Made by a program: the position numbers and the translations under genes | Source: Gonium pectorale | Taxonomy: Eukaryota; Chlorophyta; Chlorophyceae; Chlamydomonadales; Volvocaceae | Length of the DNA stretch: 26,441 nucleotides | Reading direction: 5' to 3' | Assembly (NCBI GenBank): GCA_001584585.1 | Contig: LSYV01000045.1 | Coordinates: 744,762 to 771,202, forward strand | Shown here: piece by piece, positions 10,698 through 21,700 of the stretch | Layout of the letters: every line of letters begins with the position of its first letter | Position numbering within the stretch: position 1 is the stretch's first letter | Notes under the pieces: model-generated | Told to the model about the DNA's origin: nothing | Seen by the model: the letters and a program-made list of their open reading frames with translations, nothing else | The model's database searches: none

Positions 10698-11444
10698 CGT
10701 ATCACATTGTAGCTTGTGAACACGGTGACGGGTCCCAGTCCCAGTCCTCGTGATGGGCATCCGCGACCGGAAGACTTCCAGGCTCGGTCTTCGATGCCAT
10801 GTCAATCAAAAGTGGGCGTGCAAACCCTTGCCTTGAATATCATATTATTTGCTTAGTTTAGAGTTCTGCATCCGGCAACATGACATGTCTGATGCCAGCA
10901 ACATTACATGTGAACCCCCAGCATTGGCGCAGGTGCCTGGATGCCTAATAAAACACCAGCCCATAAGGCCTACTGACCAGGCCTTATCCCTGAGGGTCCT
11001 TGTAGTGCAACAAAGCGTGTGCTTCGCGCTCACGTGGGGCGTCGCGTTCCCTTGGGTGCGCGGCAAAAACAGAAAAATCTGCACAGAAAGAGGGAGGGCT
11101 GTATACAGACCTGGAATGATTTTGGAAAAAACACTAAGTCAGGAGGCGATGTGGCCGGCAGCGGTCAGGGGCACGTTGGCATGGCGCAAGGCATGGCGGC
11201 ATGCAGAAGCAGACAGAGCAGACCACTCCCAGCCCAGTAGCTGAGCGCCGAAAGGAACGGTGGTCGCCCGTGCGGCACTGCTCGCATGTGCGCCTTGTAC
11301 TTCGCGCTCCCACAATGCTCCCACATTCTCTCCCTGTCCGCAAGAACTGCAAGGCACAGGATTGTGTAGCCCACGGACATTGCCCAGGGAGCTGTGTGAC
11401 ATGACTCCTATTTGACTGGCCTCCACTCTCGCGCCCCTCCTACC
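10698..11444. repeat. Tandem duplication, copy A (about 747 bp)
   Basis: Copy A begins at CGTATCACATTG and ends with the CCTACCC preceding the start of copy B. Shared landmarks, in order, include GTGAACACGGTGAC, GATGGGCATCCGCGAC, GAAGACTTCCAGGCTCG, AGAGTTCTGCAT, a CTGGATGCCTAA segment, GCGTCGCGTTCCCT, CACTGCTCGCATGTGCGCC and CCACTCTCGCGCCCCTCC. The two copies differ by many substitutions and small indels, so the duplication is not recent. Neither copy shows a coding frame kept in both. Confidence 0.85.
11065..11276. repeat. 212-bp segment present in copy A, absent from copy B
   Basis: Copy A and copy B align on both sides of this block, but the block itself is missing from copy B, where the flanks meet at GGGTGCGCGGCACTGCTCG (near 11843-11861). 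The pentamer GCGGC occurs immediately before the block (11060-11064) and as its last five bases (11272-11276). This fits either an insertion with a 5-bp target duplication in A or a deletion between short direct repeats in B. It begins with an A-rich stretch. I recognise no transposase or terminal inverted repeat. Confidence 0.7.
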
Positions 11445-12041
11445 CGTATCACATTGGCACAAAGGGTGAACACCGCGTGAACACGGTGACACAGTCCCAG
11501 TCCTCGTTGATGGGCATCCGCGACTGGAAGACTTCCAGGCTCGATCTTCGACGTCGTGCCGATCAAAAGAGGGCGTACGAAACCCTTCCCTTGATTTCAC
11601 ATCACTCGCTCAGTTCAGAGTTCTGCATAGAACCCGCATGAAGCCGGCAACATTACTTGTGTACGCTTGTGCACCCCCAGCATCATTCCATCCTAGTAGA
11701 CGGCACAGCTTATCTGGATGCCTAACAAGACACCAGCCCCCTACTGCCCAAGCCTTGCCCCTGGACGGATCCATGAGGATCCGTGTAGTGCAATAAGGCG
11801 TGTGCCTCGGGCCACGTGCATGGCTCGGCGTCGCGTTCCCTCGGGTGCGCGGCACTGCTCGCATGTGCGCCTTGTACTTCGCGCTCCCACGTATTCCGCC
11901 TACCCGCGCTGCACGAGTTTGCAACTTGCAGAAACTGCAAGGGCACGGGATCGTGTGGCCCACGGACAGTGCCCAGCCACGGAGCGGTGTGACATGACAC
12001 CTGTCTCACTGGCCTCCACTCTCGCGCCCCTCCTTCCCTAC
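11445..12041. repeat. Tandem duplication, copy B (about 597 bp)
   Basis: This is the second unit of the head-to-tail duplication, starting at CGTATCACATTG and ending in CGCGCCCCTCCTTCCC, as copy A does. The shared GATGGGCATCCGCGAC blocks are about 757 bp apart. Copy B lacks the 212-bp block of copy A but has small extra segments, including one around 11630-11700 that enlarges the spacing before its CTGGATGCCTAA block. Function is unknown; it could be a decayed non-autonomous element or a simple segmental duplication. Confidence 0.83.
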
Positions 12042-13523
12042 AGAGGTGCACTCCAGCGCGCTGGTCGTCTCCCCTGCTGTAAGTCAGCGCTCTGGTCGTC
12101 CAACCTACGCTGTGCGCATTGCCCCCTATCCCATGGCCAACAAACATGTCCAGCAGTGCACCGGTGCAAGTACGCACGAAACCCTATACATGCGTGATAA
12201 TCTACCCTAAGTCCTACCCAGGAAGAACAGGCACCTGTCGCCATGTACGGGGGGCCGCTCGCTCGCATGCGCCGTCTGGGACAGCCTGCTGCAATGGCAC
12301 GCGCAATGATAACATATTACGAAGCGGGCCCGATCCTGCGCGATTGTGCCACCGGCTTGGCGGGGAATGGCGCGACGAACGTGCCTGGTGCAGGTGTGCG
12401 CTGCAGGCAGCAGGTCCGCCTTGCGACCCCGCTCAGCTTGTCGCCGGACAGCTGGTTCTTCTGGGACCATCGGCCCAAGGGCATGCGCCGAGCCTCCACC
12501 GACAGCAGCACGGCAGACGGACTTGCTGCCCTGCAGGCACAGGCAGCGGCCACAGCAAGGGCTGAGGGGCACCGTCCACGCCGCCGGTACCCGCGCATCG
12601 CAGGCGCGCGCTTCACCCAAGACCCACTTGCAGGGCTCAATGGCATTTCTGAACAGGCAGAGGGGCGAGGCTCCGAATGACCAGCCCCTCGAGGAAGGGC
12701 TACAGCATGCTGGTCCCGTCCCGGAAAATAAAGTAAGTCACGAGAAGGATGTAAGAGGCATGCACTTCACCAGGCTGGCACCCAACACCTAGCAAGACAC
12801 TGATTGCAAGGGGCTGCAGGCCACACGAGCCGATTGGCTCCCGACCTGCCGTGTAAAACACCCCCTTTAGTCATGGTTAGCCGTAAGGCCGAGAAGTAAA
12901 GCGCAACTTAGCTCGTGACACTCAACAAGGGCCAGCAAGCGACAAGCCTCCTCAAGGAAACATGGGCACCCGTGGACTAGGGCCCTGATGCAGCCATGCG
13001 TCCTAAGAGTTTCCAAGTATCAGTAGTACCAGGCGTTGCTCCATATGCCTGCCCAACCTGCGCAACACTGTGCAGCGGCATAACGAAACACCATGGCATT
13101 GCAGCCTACATGTCTCACGGTCTTCTCACCCACGCGGCGGCCGGGCCGCCAGGGAGGTGCTCCCAGCAGGTGACCAATCCCTGCGATGCCCCCACTGCAA
13201 ACTAGCTGATTGCGCCCGCCCTCTGCAACCTCAGCAGCTCGGTCCCGGTGCCGCATCCCTGCCAGCATCGTACACTGCAACACATCTCGGCCACACGATG
13301 AGGCGTAAGCCACACCGCCTCATGTCCCCCCACAACCATTCTTGCGCCCTTGCACCATAACCGTTCATGCACGAGAAGCAATACCGCGGTACTGCCGCAT
13401 CATATTCACCTGCCTAGCAGCAGTTATGATAATCGCGCGCTTTCTGCGCCAAGCCCCGTGTTATCTTAGTAGGCAGCGCAGCACACCGTGCCTGAGCACG
13501 CGGCTACTTGTTGAAACCGGTCA

Positions 13524-16500
13524 CTACATGACGCGCACGCCATAGGCGCTCTCCGTCTGCGTGGCCTTCATTTTGTCGTCCCACAGGGCGCTCTTCTTGG
13601 CCTCCTTCGCCGCCTTGAATGCCTCCTCGGCCTCAGCCAGGTAGTCCTTTGTGGAGTCGGGCAGCTTGACCTGCAGGCGCAGCGTGTGCAAGATCAGCAC
13701 AAGCAGACAGTGCTGAATGGACAATCGGACGTGGGGTCTGCCCTGCAAGGCGCCCACATCATCTGTCACAGGGCCACCTTGCCATGCCGGAACGACAGCG
13801 TAGACCGCAGCGCGACATGAGCGTGATACCGCCTGCACCTGGCTGCGCGGCGTGCGGTTCTTGTTGTTCCGCTTCAAAACGTCGGCACCAGCGTCCACCA
13901 GCGCCTTGCACACCTGCAGGGCAGGGGCATGCCTTTTTGTCACATGCTAGCTCCAACGCTTCCATGAACCAGTCCGGGCCGCGCCAAGAGCCTTGATTAC
14001 ATGTGCTGAGTGTTGCCTGCATGTCGTGGACCGTCGTCCAGAATTTTTACCACCACTTTCTCTGGGGCCTGAGGAGAGAAAGCGATGAACTACCGGTCCT
14101 GTCCGTTGTACGTGGCGGGTTCGGACCTTGGCAAGATCCACGGCTGCACCCTGAGGTTCGTCGATGCTCTGTACCTCTCTCACCCCGCCACATATCGACA
14201 AATGCCCGCTCACCTCCACGTGACCCGCCCTGGCTGCGACGTGCAGGGCCGTGTCGCCCTCCTTGTTGGAGGTGTTGGGGTTCAGGCCCATGCTGAGGAA
14301 CGCCGCCACCACCTGCATGGGCGTGGCAGGGCCGTGCGCCCGAGGGCTTTGCCACTCGAGCCCAAGGCAATGCAACACCCCTCTGGGACCCGGTCAGGAA
14401 CGCGGCAACGCATCGTGTTCATGAGCAATGCTAGAATCGGATAACGAATCGGCAGCAGCAACATTACCAATATCATGGTGTCCCCATGGTACCGTTTGCC
14501 GCCTATGGCTCCTTCGGATTCCCAGACAAGACACGTCGACTCACCCTGCGCGCACTTCGCTCGCATGGCCATGGCGCATTCTCATACTCCCACTCGGCTC
14601 GTGCGCCCATCCTCGTGATCAGTACCGCCCAGCCGGCCCATCAGCACCCGCATACGCGCCCCGGGAATGCGCCCCGAGCTCCGCGAGCGACGCGCCAACC
14701 CAAACCCACGTCGTAGCTGGCGCCGCCCTCCGCCACCAGGTGCAGATGCGTGTTGCCCTCGTCGTCCACCGCCGCGTCGCCGGCGTGCTCCCCGTCAAAG
14801 CGCTGCACGTACGTCATGGCAGCCTGGAAGGCGGTGCGGGGAGGAGTAAGACGGGGTGGGCAACGCAACACGTGCTCCGTGTGTTCATGCAGGCAGCTAG
14901 GGGGCGATGGCGCAAGGGGCGCAAAGGAGTGTTGGGCGTGCGCAGCGGGCGGCTCTCCTGAATGTCGTTCGAATGGTGTAAGGAGTTTGCCCATGATGCA
15001 GTGCTCCAGGACCGCATACCTTCCCCAGGCCTGCCGCCACCAGCGTCTTGAACTCAAGGCCCAGAGAGGTCAGGACAGCGGGCTTGAGCACGGAGACCAG
15101 CTGGCAGGGGTGTTGGCGTAAGAGGACGGAAGTGGACATGGGTTGACCAGCCGTGAACGTCAGGTGGTCTCCACACAGTACACATGGCCCGCCATTTTGA
15201 GCGAGCTTCGGTGTAGCGGAACCGAGGATCAAGAGCGTGCCAATAACAGCTCTGACGCCGCATCGAGCTGGGTGCATACCTGAGCCGCTAGACCATCCGC
15301 CTTCGCCTCAAGGGCGGCCTTCATCAGCCCCAGACCAGCCTCCCCGGGGTCGCCGCCAGCTGCCAGGATGGCCTGCGCCACCTCCGCACCGGCACCGCCG
15401 GGCGCCTCTGCCAGCGCCACCTCCGCGGCGGTCCGGCTCTTGCCGTTACGGGTGTACGGCTTCTTGGCCGCCGGCAGGAGCGCCGCCACCAGCGCGACGT
15501 CGCCTCGGCGAGCGGCCACGTGCAGCGGCGTGTCCTTCGTCAGCGGGTCCTGCACCGCCGCCACCGCGCGAGACAAGTGTTCCGTACGTCCTGACAAGAC
15601 CCCAGCGAGTCAGTTGCATGCGCTGTGGGGTTCAGCCTCCATGCGTGCAGCGGTGTGCAAAACGGTGTTGTGCATCTAGTGCACGGGCGCTTATCCAGAA
15701 TTGCATGGCCCCGCACCGTTCCCCTCTGTTGCGCTCCGTCCGGGGACCCACCTGCAGGTCCGCCGAGGCGCCCTTGGCCACCAGCTCCCGCACCAGATCC
15801 ATGTGTGGCTGCTCCGAAGCCACCTGGGCCACCAGAAGGCTGCGGCCCGACGCGTCCTGCCGTCGCCCGCACATCCACCGGACGGAAACCGTGAAGTGGC
15901 GAGCGCAAACCAAGCAAACAGGTGTTCAACCTTTGGTGCAATCCTGCCCTTAGGTGTTCCCGCAAGGGCCTTGTTTGGATTGGTGGGGATTGGATGAGAC
16001 ACTACGCTGTCTGGGCCCACATCGGCGCGTACTTGAACATGCGGTACCCGGGACAGGCAGCGGCGCCTTCGGGTTTGGGTTGCGCAACGCTCCCTCCCGG
16101 TTCATGTCATCGGCGACTCCTTGTGTGCCGCGCTTTCTCCATTGACTCCAGCCTACTGACTTGAATCCCCCTGCCCATGCTGCCGGTAACCCACCAATTC
16201 GTTGACTCCGCAGTCCGGCCGCTCCAGCAGCTGCAGCGCCTCTGCAACCCGGCCTGCGCCGACCAGCCGGACCAGAGGCGTGAGGCCCTCGGCGTCCTGT
16301 AGACGAGGATCGCAGATCGGTCGCTGTCAGTCACCAAAGCATGAAGTTGTTGGGTAATGCAGAGCGTCCAGCGTCACTACACTGTGCATTAGCCCAGTCC
16401 TGCTGCCCATGGCAGTTGGTATCGGAAGGTAAACAGCGGGGGAGCGGCCGCGGGCTGCCATCAGTCGCTTGGTTGTTGCCGTGGAGCGATCATCGGCCCC

Positions 16501-18277
16501 TTCCAACGCAGTGGCACCTGCTGCCAGACGGGCTGCGTAGTCGTCGCCAGGAGCTAGTCGCCGTCGTTTGACGGTGCGTCTTGCTTGCCGGATGCCGGTA
16601 ATTCCTGACGGGCCACCACACGGGCTCCTGCCCCCTCTCGCCGCGCCTCACTTGCCCAGCATCTCCCCGGCCGTCGCCGAACATAACTAAATAAGCGTTC
16701 ATCTTTACATTTGCGGCAAAGAGCGGCCAAACCGTAACGAATCGCATGTTACCTAACACCAACATAATAATAGCCCACCGCTCCCCGATGAGCTTTCCCC
16801 TAGTCCTTAGCTCCCACATCACACCCCGCCCCACCCGCACGGGCATTTGCGAGGTTGCAACTCCCTTCCCAGCTACACTACCCCATCCCGCCCGCAACCC
16901 CGGCTTCGGCGGCACACACATGGCGGCTGCCGGACTTTTGGATCGCCGACATCCACCGGGATATGGCGGTACGGAGACAAGAAGCGGCTCGGCCGCCGGA
17001 CGGACGAATGCTGCTGGCGCCAAGCCCGCGAATATGCAAACCCTTCTCCTCAAACACCTCGCCCGCACCTTGTCAGCCAGCTTGGCCCCAGCTGCCACGA
17101 GCGCGTCCACCACGGCCAGCATGGCGGAGGCCTTGAGGGAGCCGTCGCAGCAGGCGCGGACGGCACACTGCAGCGGCGTCAAGCTGCCGCCTGCGGGAAC
17201 GGCAGCAGCCGCGGCGCTGGCCTGCGGGGGCGCAGCACGCCCGCAGGTGAGCTGCCGACATCCAGGCCACATCACGGCACGTAGCGCAGACGCGAGGCAG
17301 GCAGTCGGTAGCCTGCATGCATGCATGGCGGTCATCGCGCCAACACCTCCGCCGCGGCCCCACGCTGCAATAGCGCCGCACAGTGCACGGCAGGATGTGT
17401 AAGAAATGGGCCCCGCACCCTCCCGCCGCTGCTTGGGTCGCGCTGAGGGCTACCTTTAGCAACAGGCCCACGATGGTGCCTGCCCCAGACGACGCAGCAA
17501 CGTGCAATGGCGTCAGGCCCGCCTTGTTGACCGCGTCCACCTTCGCCTTTTTTTTGAGCAGGAGCTCTGGGGCAGCAGGAGCCGGACAGGGGGGCGGAGG
17601 TGAGGGTATGCCACCGCCACAGCGGGACCAAGGGTTAGAGAGTGCAGTATGGAATGTGATGGTTGCCTGAGCGGAGCAAACGGAGCCGGGGCTAGCTGTG
17701 TAGGCGGAGCGAGGCTTGGCGCGGCAGTTGCGCATGGGCATGGGCACGGACGGTGCAACCATTCGTAGATGTATGGCGTAATTACGCTGGTTCGCGGTCG
17801 CCTTGTGGCTAATGGGTCAGAAGGCCGCTCGTGAGCCGGGGGAGACCTTGCACCCCACATAACTCGCGTAATAGTAACTCGTAGGAAATCCCTGGACAAG
17901 GCCCGCGCTGTGTACACCCGTCGGCTTTGGGTTCCTCGCTGTGATGGCGGGGTTGGTTGTTGCCATGGCTTTATGGGGCACAACGCAAGGGTGATTCACA
18001 CTGACTTACCGACGGGTTTGGGCGCGTCGTGAAGGGCAGCCCAGTGCAGCGGGGTTGAGCCCTCGTGGTCCACGGCGTTCACATCAGCTGCCGCGTTAAG
18101 CAGCGCCTCAATGATGGCTGGCTCTCCCGTCCTTACGGCAGCGTGCAAGAGCGTGTGATGGGCCCCCGGCTTGGGCGTGACTTTCTGCGATGCCTTCTCT
18201 CCCTTTTTCAGTCTATCTTGCACCGCTTTCAGTTTCTTGGCCTCAATATCGGCTGCGAACGTGGCGGTGACGGGCAT
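13524..18277 (-). CDS. Ankyrin-repeat protein, 508 aa, 11 exons
   Basis: Probably a cytosolic or nuclear protein-binding scaffold; no catalytic domain or membrane segment is visible, and the partner is unknown. Exons: 18277-18010, 17566-17454, 17221-17069, 16296-16195, 15856-15752, 15549-15280, 15100-15020, 14823-14710, 14312-14214, 13913-13839, 13670-13524. They total 1527 nt with frame kept. A charged N-terminal helix (residues about 10-36) precedes ankyrin repeats: LLHAAVRTGEP (43-53), GSTPLHWAALHD (73-84), GLTPLHVAASSG (106-117), SLTPLQCAVRAC (140-151), DAEGLTPLVRLVGAGR (179-194), a degenerate DASGRSLLVAQVAS (213-226), DTPLHVAARRGD (253-264), NTHLHLVAEGG and DTALHVAARAGH (422-433), then ALVDAGADVLKRNNKNRTP. 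The middle (265-400) contains Ala-rich non-ankyrin sequence. The tail from about 466 is a Lys/Glu/Ala-rich helix ending GVRVM. It starts 438 bp from, and diverges from, NUF2. Nine of ten introns are phase 0. Confidence 0.87.
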
Positions 18278-18715
18278 TGGAACTGACCGTAAAGGACCGC
18301 AAATCCCGATTCGACCCCTCGGCTAAATTTCGCCGATGAAACAACCTGCATTGTCTGGCAGGGTCGACCACTTGAGGACACCAAAAATGGATCTTGAGTG
18401 GAACTGAATATCGACGACGCGGCCTTGCGCAGGCCAAGTTGACAATGACTTGACAAGTCTAAGTCGGTACATTCCTAACATATCACAGCTGTCGCCGTGT
18501 GTTGCCTACTTTACTGAGCACTGACGCCCCCGTGGAGGCCCTTCAGCCGTGTAAGACTCTTAAGTCACAACTACATAACAACCTGAGGAGATTACGAACG
18601 GGGCCCTGGGCCTACCACTTTCGTTTCCACCCAGGGCCTCTCGGTAGCTTAGCTGCTTGTCGCCCTTGATTACTCTTCCTAGGGTGACAATCCTGCTGAT
18701 TGCTAAGGTGTGACC
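18278..18715. promoter_or_regulatory. Shared divergent promoter region of the ankyrin gene and NUF2
   Basis: The two start codons (18277 on minus, 18716 on plus) face away from each other with only 438 bp between them, so both promoters and 5' UTRs must fit here. The segment is less GC-rich than the flanking exons. I see no convincing TATA box on either strand. A 9-bp inverted repeat at 18602-18638 lies about 80-115 bp before the NUF2 ATG. The promoter assignment comes from gene layout, not from recognised factor sites. Confidence 0.6.
18602..18638. repeat. Inverted repeat in the divergent promoter
   Basis: GGCCCTGGG (18602-18610) pairs exactly with CCCAGGGCC (18630-18638) around a 19-nt spacer. 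It could be a palindromic protein-binding site or a hairpin in the NUF2 5' UTR, depending on where transcription starts. Confidence 0.65.
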
Positions 18716-21700
18716 ATGTCCTTCAGCTTCCCGACCAACCTCTCCACCGACGAAATTCAGCAATGCCTGGCGGACCTCCAAATTTACCTGGACGTGAATC
18801 AGCTAACCAAGCCGACATACGAGGCGGTGCGGCCCTACTATGAGCAGGCAGTAATTGCACTGACGGGTATTTCCAGGTAGGTGCACAGAGTGGGGCTGGC
18901 AGGAGAGCATGCACCCCGTGCGCATCGCAGTCACGGGAAGTATCGTGCCCTGTCATGCTGTAATCGGCCACATGAGGGCAGGGCCTCGGGCAAGCGGCGC
19001 ATGGGACAAAGAAGCTGGGGGTATTGTCCGCAGGGAGGAGCTGATGCAGCCCAGGTTTAGCGCGCTGAGCGTGTTCGAGTACCCGGAGCTCCATGACGAA
19101 TCCATCCCGACCACCAACTTCTTCCGCCACCTGACGAAACTCATGATTATCTGCGGCGTCCGGGACTTCAACCTCAATGTACGCTTTTATGGTTTGGGGA
19201 GCCGTTCGCATACAGCTTGCTATGCAGTTGCGCACCGTAAGGGGCATCGTATGCATGCACAAAAGCGCTTTCCCAGCACTGCGTTGCTTACCTTGCCCCA
19301 TGCGACACCACGCCCTACATTGAGGGAGACCGCTCAGCAGGGGCGCGCTTGCCGGATAGTCCCAACCATGCCAGTGACGGTGAGTTTCACAGAGAAAGCT
19401 GTATCGTGTTGTCTCGGACCCCCAGGACGTTTTCAAGCCCGAGCCCGCTCGCTTGCGCCGCAACCTGTGCGCGCTCATCAACTTTGCAAAGTTCCGTGAC
19501 GAAAAGGTTGCACTGGTCGACGAGCTGGAGACGGGCCTGGCGGCAAAGGTGGCTGCGGAGCAGGCGCTGATGGCGGAGCACGAGAAGAACGTGAGTCCGC
19601 GGTGTCGCAACGTTTGGTTTGAACGTGCCGCCGGCATGTACCGCCGTGGACGGGCTTCTGCTGGGTGTCTGCTGTGGCAAGGGCATTGATACGGAGATAG
19701 ACGCACGGCTCCAACGCCATGCGGAATCTTGCGCAGACCTTACGTCCTTGCCCCTGGACACCGAGAACGCCACTCAATGAGTCCCGAACTCTGCCCGGTG
19801 CCGCGCAGCTCGCAGAGCTCAAGCGGCTGCAGGACATGCGCGCCGCGCGGCAGGGCGAAGTGAGCCCCATCGAGGCGGAGACGGCCAGCGTCGCGGCGCA
19901 GGTGGCGCAGCTCAACAAGGTCCAGGCAGTCCTCCACAATGAGGTGCGCCCGAGCCGCAGAGTTTCTACGCGTGTCGCGCCCCCAGCCGTCTGGGGCTTT
20001 GCACCAGGGGAACGGAGGCGACCCGGAACCTGAACACGGGTGCAGTCTATCGGCTCGTGCCTTGCGCCATGCGCCACATCAGGGGTTCTACCGCCTGACA
20101 GCGCGGTGTACGGATTGCCTGTTAGCAGCTTATGTGGCGCTGGGGTGGATACAAGGCAGTCATTCATGAAGACGTGGATCTTTGCAATCTAGTCTGCAGG
20201 CCGGGTCATGTCATTTTTCTGCCGTTGGACCTCTATTTGAGTGCCCACCCTTGGTTTCGGGAGGGTCGCGTACCACCTGTGGCTCCCAGTAATACGGTGA
20301 CAGGCATCCACCGTAAACTGTCCAGAAACATGCTGGCCCTCTTGGCGACGATTTGCGCCATGAAAATGCAGTGGATCAACGTCCCTGCTGCCAATCCGCC
20401 ACGCAGATCCGGGTGCTGAAGTCGCAGGCCAACACGCTGACAGACCAGGCAACCGAGGCCAAGATCTCCTTGTCCAGCCTGCAGACCGAAGCCGAGCAGC
20501 TGCAGGACCAGATCGTCACGGTAGGCTAGCCACATTACCTCCCCGGCGTTCGACCTGATTGTCCCCTGTTCTGCAATACCCGTAACGGTACCTTGGAGCC
20601 CGCTGTGGCCATGTTGGCGCTGTCCTTCGGTTGCATCAACCAGAAGACAGGATAGAAAATGCTTTCCCGGTTACGTGCGACTGTGATAGTTTGTATGTGT
20701 CCGTGACCTGGTATGCAGAGCCCTGAGAAGCAGCGGATGATGATTGCGGAGCTGGTCAGCGCCACCGAGAACCAGCGTACCTACTACGCGTCGCTGTGCT
20801 CTGCGTCCAATGACCACGACCGCAAGCTGGAGTTCATGGCGAAGGTAGGGCGAACTAGCAGACGGCTGCCCCGAGTGTTCAATTTCTGGGCATCGCACGG
20901 GGAATGCGGGCTCGGGGCGGTAGGCGGCGACGCCAGCACCCGAAGTGCCGCTGGGTGCGGGCGGCAAACTCAGGGTGTCCAGTTATCATCGCGCTGCCAA
21001 GCGATGGGTCAGGCAGCATGCCGTCTGCGGGGGCACGCGATGACCAGCCTACCTGTCGATTGCACAGGTGTCGTGGCTGCACACGCAAATTGAAGTGGCC
21101 CCCGCTCAGTCACTGGGAGTCAAGCCCTGCTGCTGGATGAGTTGACTCACACCACGTTACGGCCTCCTCCGCAGTTCGAGCGAGAGCTGCTGCGCTGCAT
21201 CAAGCTCCAGGTACGGAAAAGTCATCAGGAGAATTTCCTAACGAGTTTTCCCCCCCAGAAACCAGGCGTGGGGCTTGCGTGCTCTTTCGTTCGATTTATC
21301 TGTAATGCATCTCGGGCAGCTCACAATAGGACGATACAGAACGGCTTGTTCGCCAGTGGCATGACGGGATGCAGCGCCCTGAACTCTTCAATCGCATCGT
21401 GATGTGTGGCATTTCTTAGGGCACCCGCTGTGATCTCTGCAACCCTTGCAACCGTTGCCATCCACAGGAAGAGCTGGAGGGCGTGGTGGCACGCAAGAAG
21501 GATGTTAGTGCTGCGGCAAAGGACACCCGTGAGGTGGGGCCTGTTTTGAGTGCCCAAGCATCGCATGGGAAACCTCAAACGGGTCAAACCGTAGCAACAT
21601 GCGGTAACGAAGCCTCTGGATGGTATGGGGCCGTGTCTGGTCCTGCCTGCCTGCGTATGAGAATCTTGTGCACCTCACGCACACACACACACATGCCGCT

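Larger units (their letters stand above)
10266..13523. other. Gene-poor 3.3 kb spacer between two minus-strand genes
   Basis: The left end must contain the kinase promoter and 5' UTR, and the right end the ankyrin gene 3' UTR. The centre is occupied by two diverged tandem repeat copies (10698-12041), listed separately. About 12042-13523 shows no recognisable gene. Open frames of 130-150 codons exist on both strands near 12207-12680 but overlap one another and have no identifiable motif. No tRNA-like or rRNA-like structure was recognised. Confidence 0.6.

Noticed and set aside
11757..11785. GGATCC-containing small palindrome, considered as a terminal inverted repeat
   Set aside because: The arms are too short and lie inside copy B rather than at its ends; copy A lacks it.
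12207..12680. Overlapping 130-150 codon frames on both strands
   Set aside because: Mutually overlapping frames without family resemblance, in a spacer next to the tandem duplication; likely spurious.
16652..16702. Possible extra 51-nt phase-0 exon in the ankyrin gene (MNAYLVMFGDGRGDAGQ)
   Set aside because: It has a usable donor and keeps frame, but direct joining of AGAKLADK to DAEGLTPL gives a continuous, normal ankyrin repeat, whereas this insert would break it. It remains possible as an alternative exon.
16490..17335. 281-codon minus-strand frame over ankyrin exon 3 and intron 3
   Set aside because: It reads exon 3 in the wrong frame and then the intron; no ankyrin signature is in this frame.
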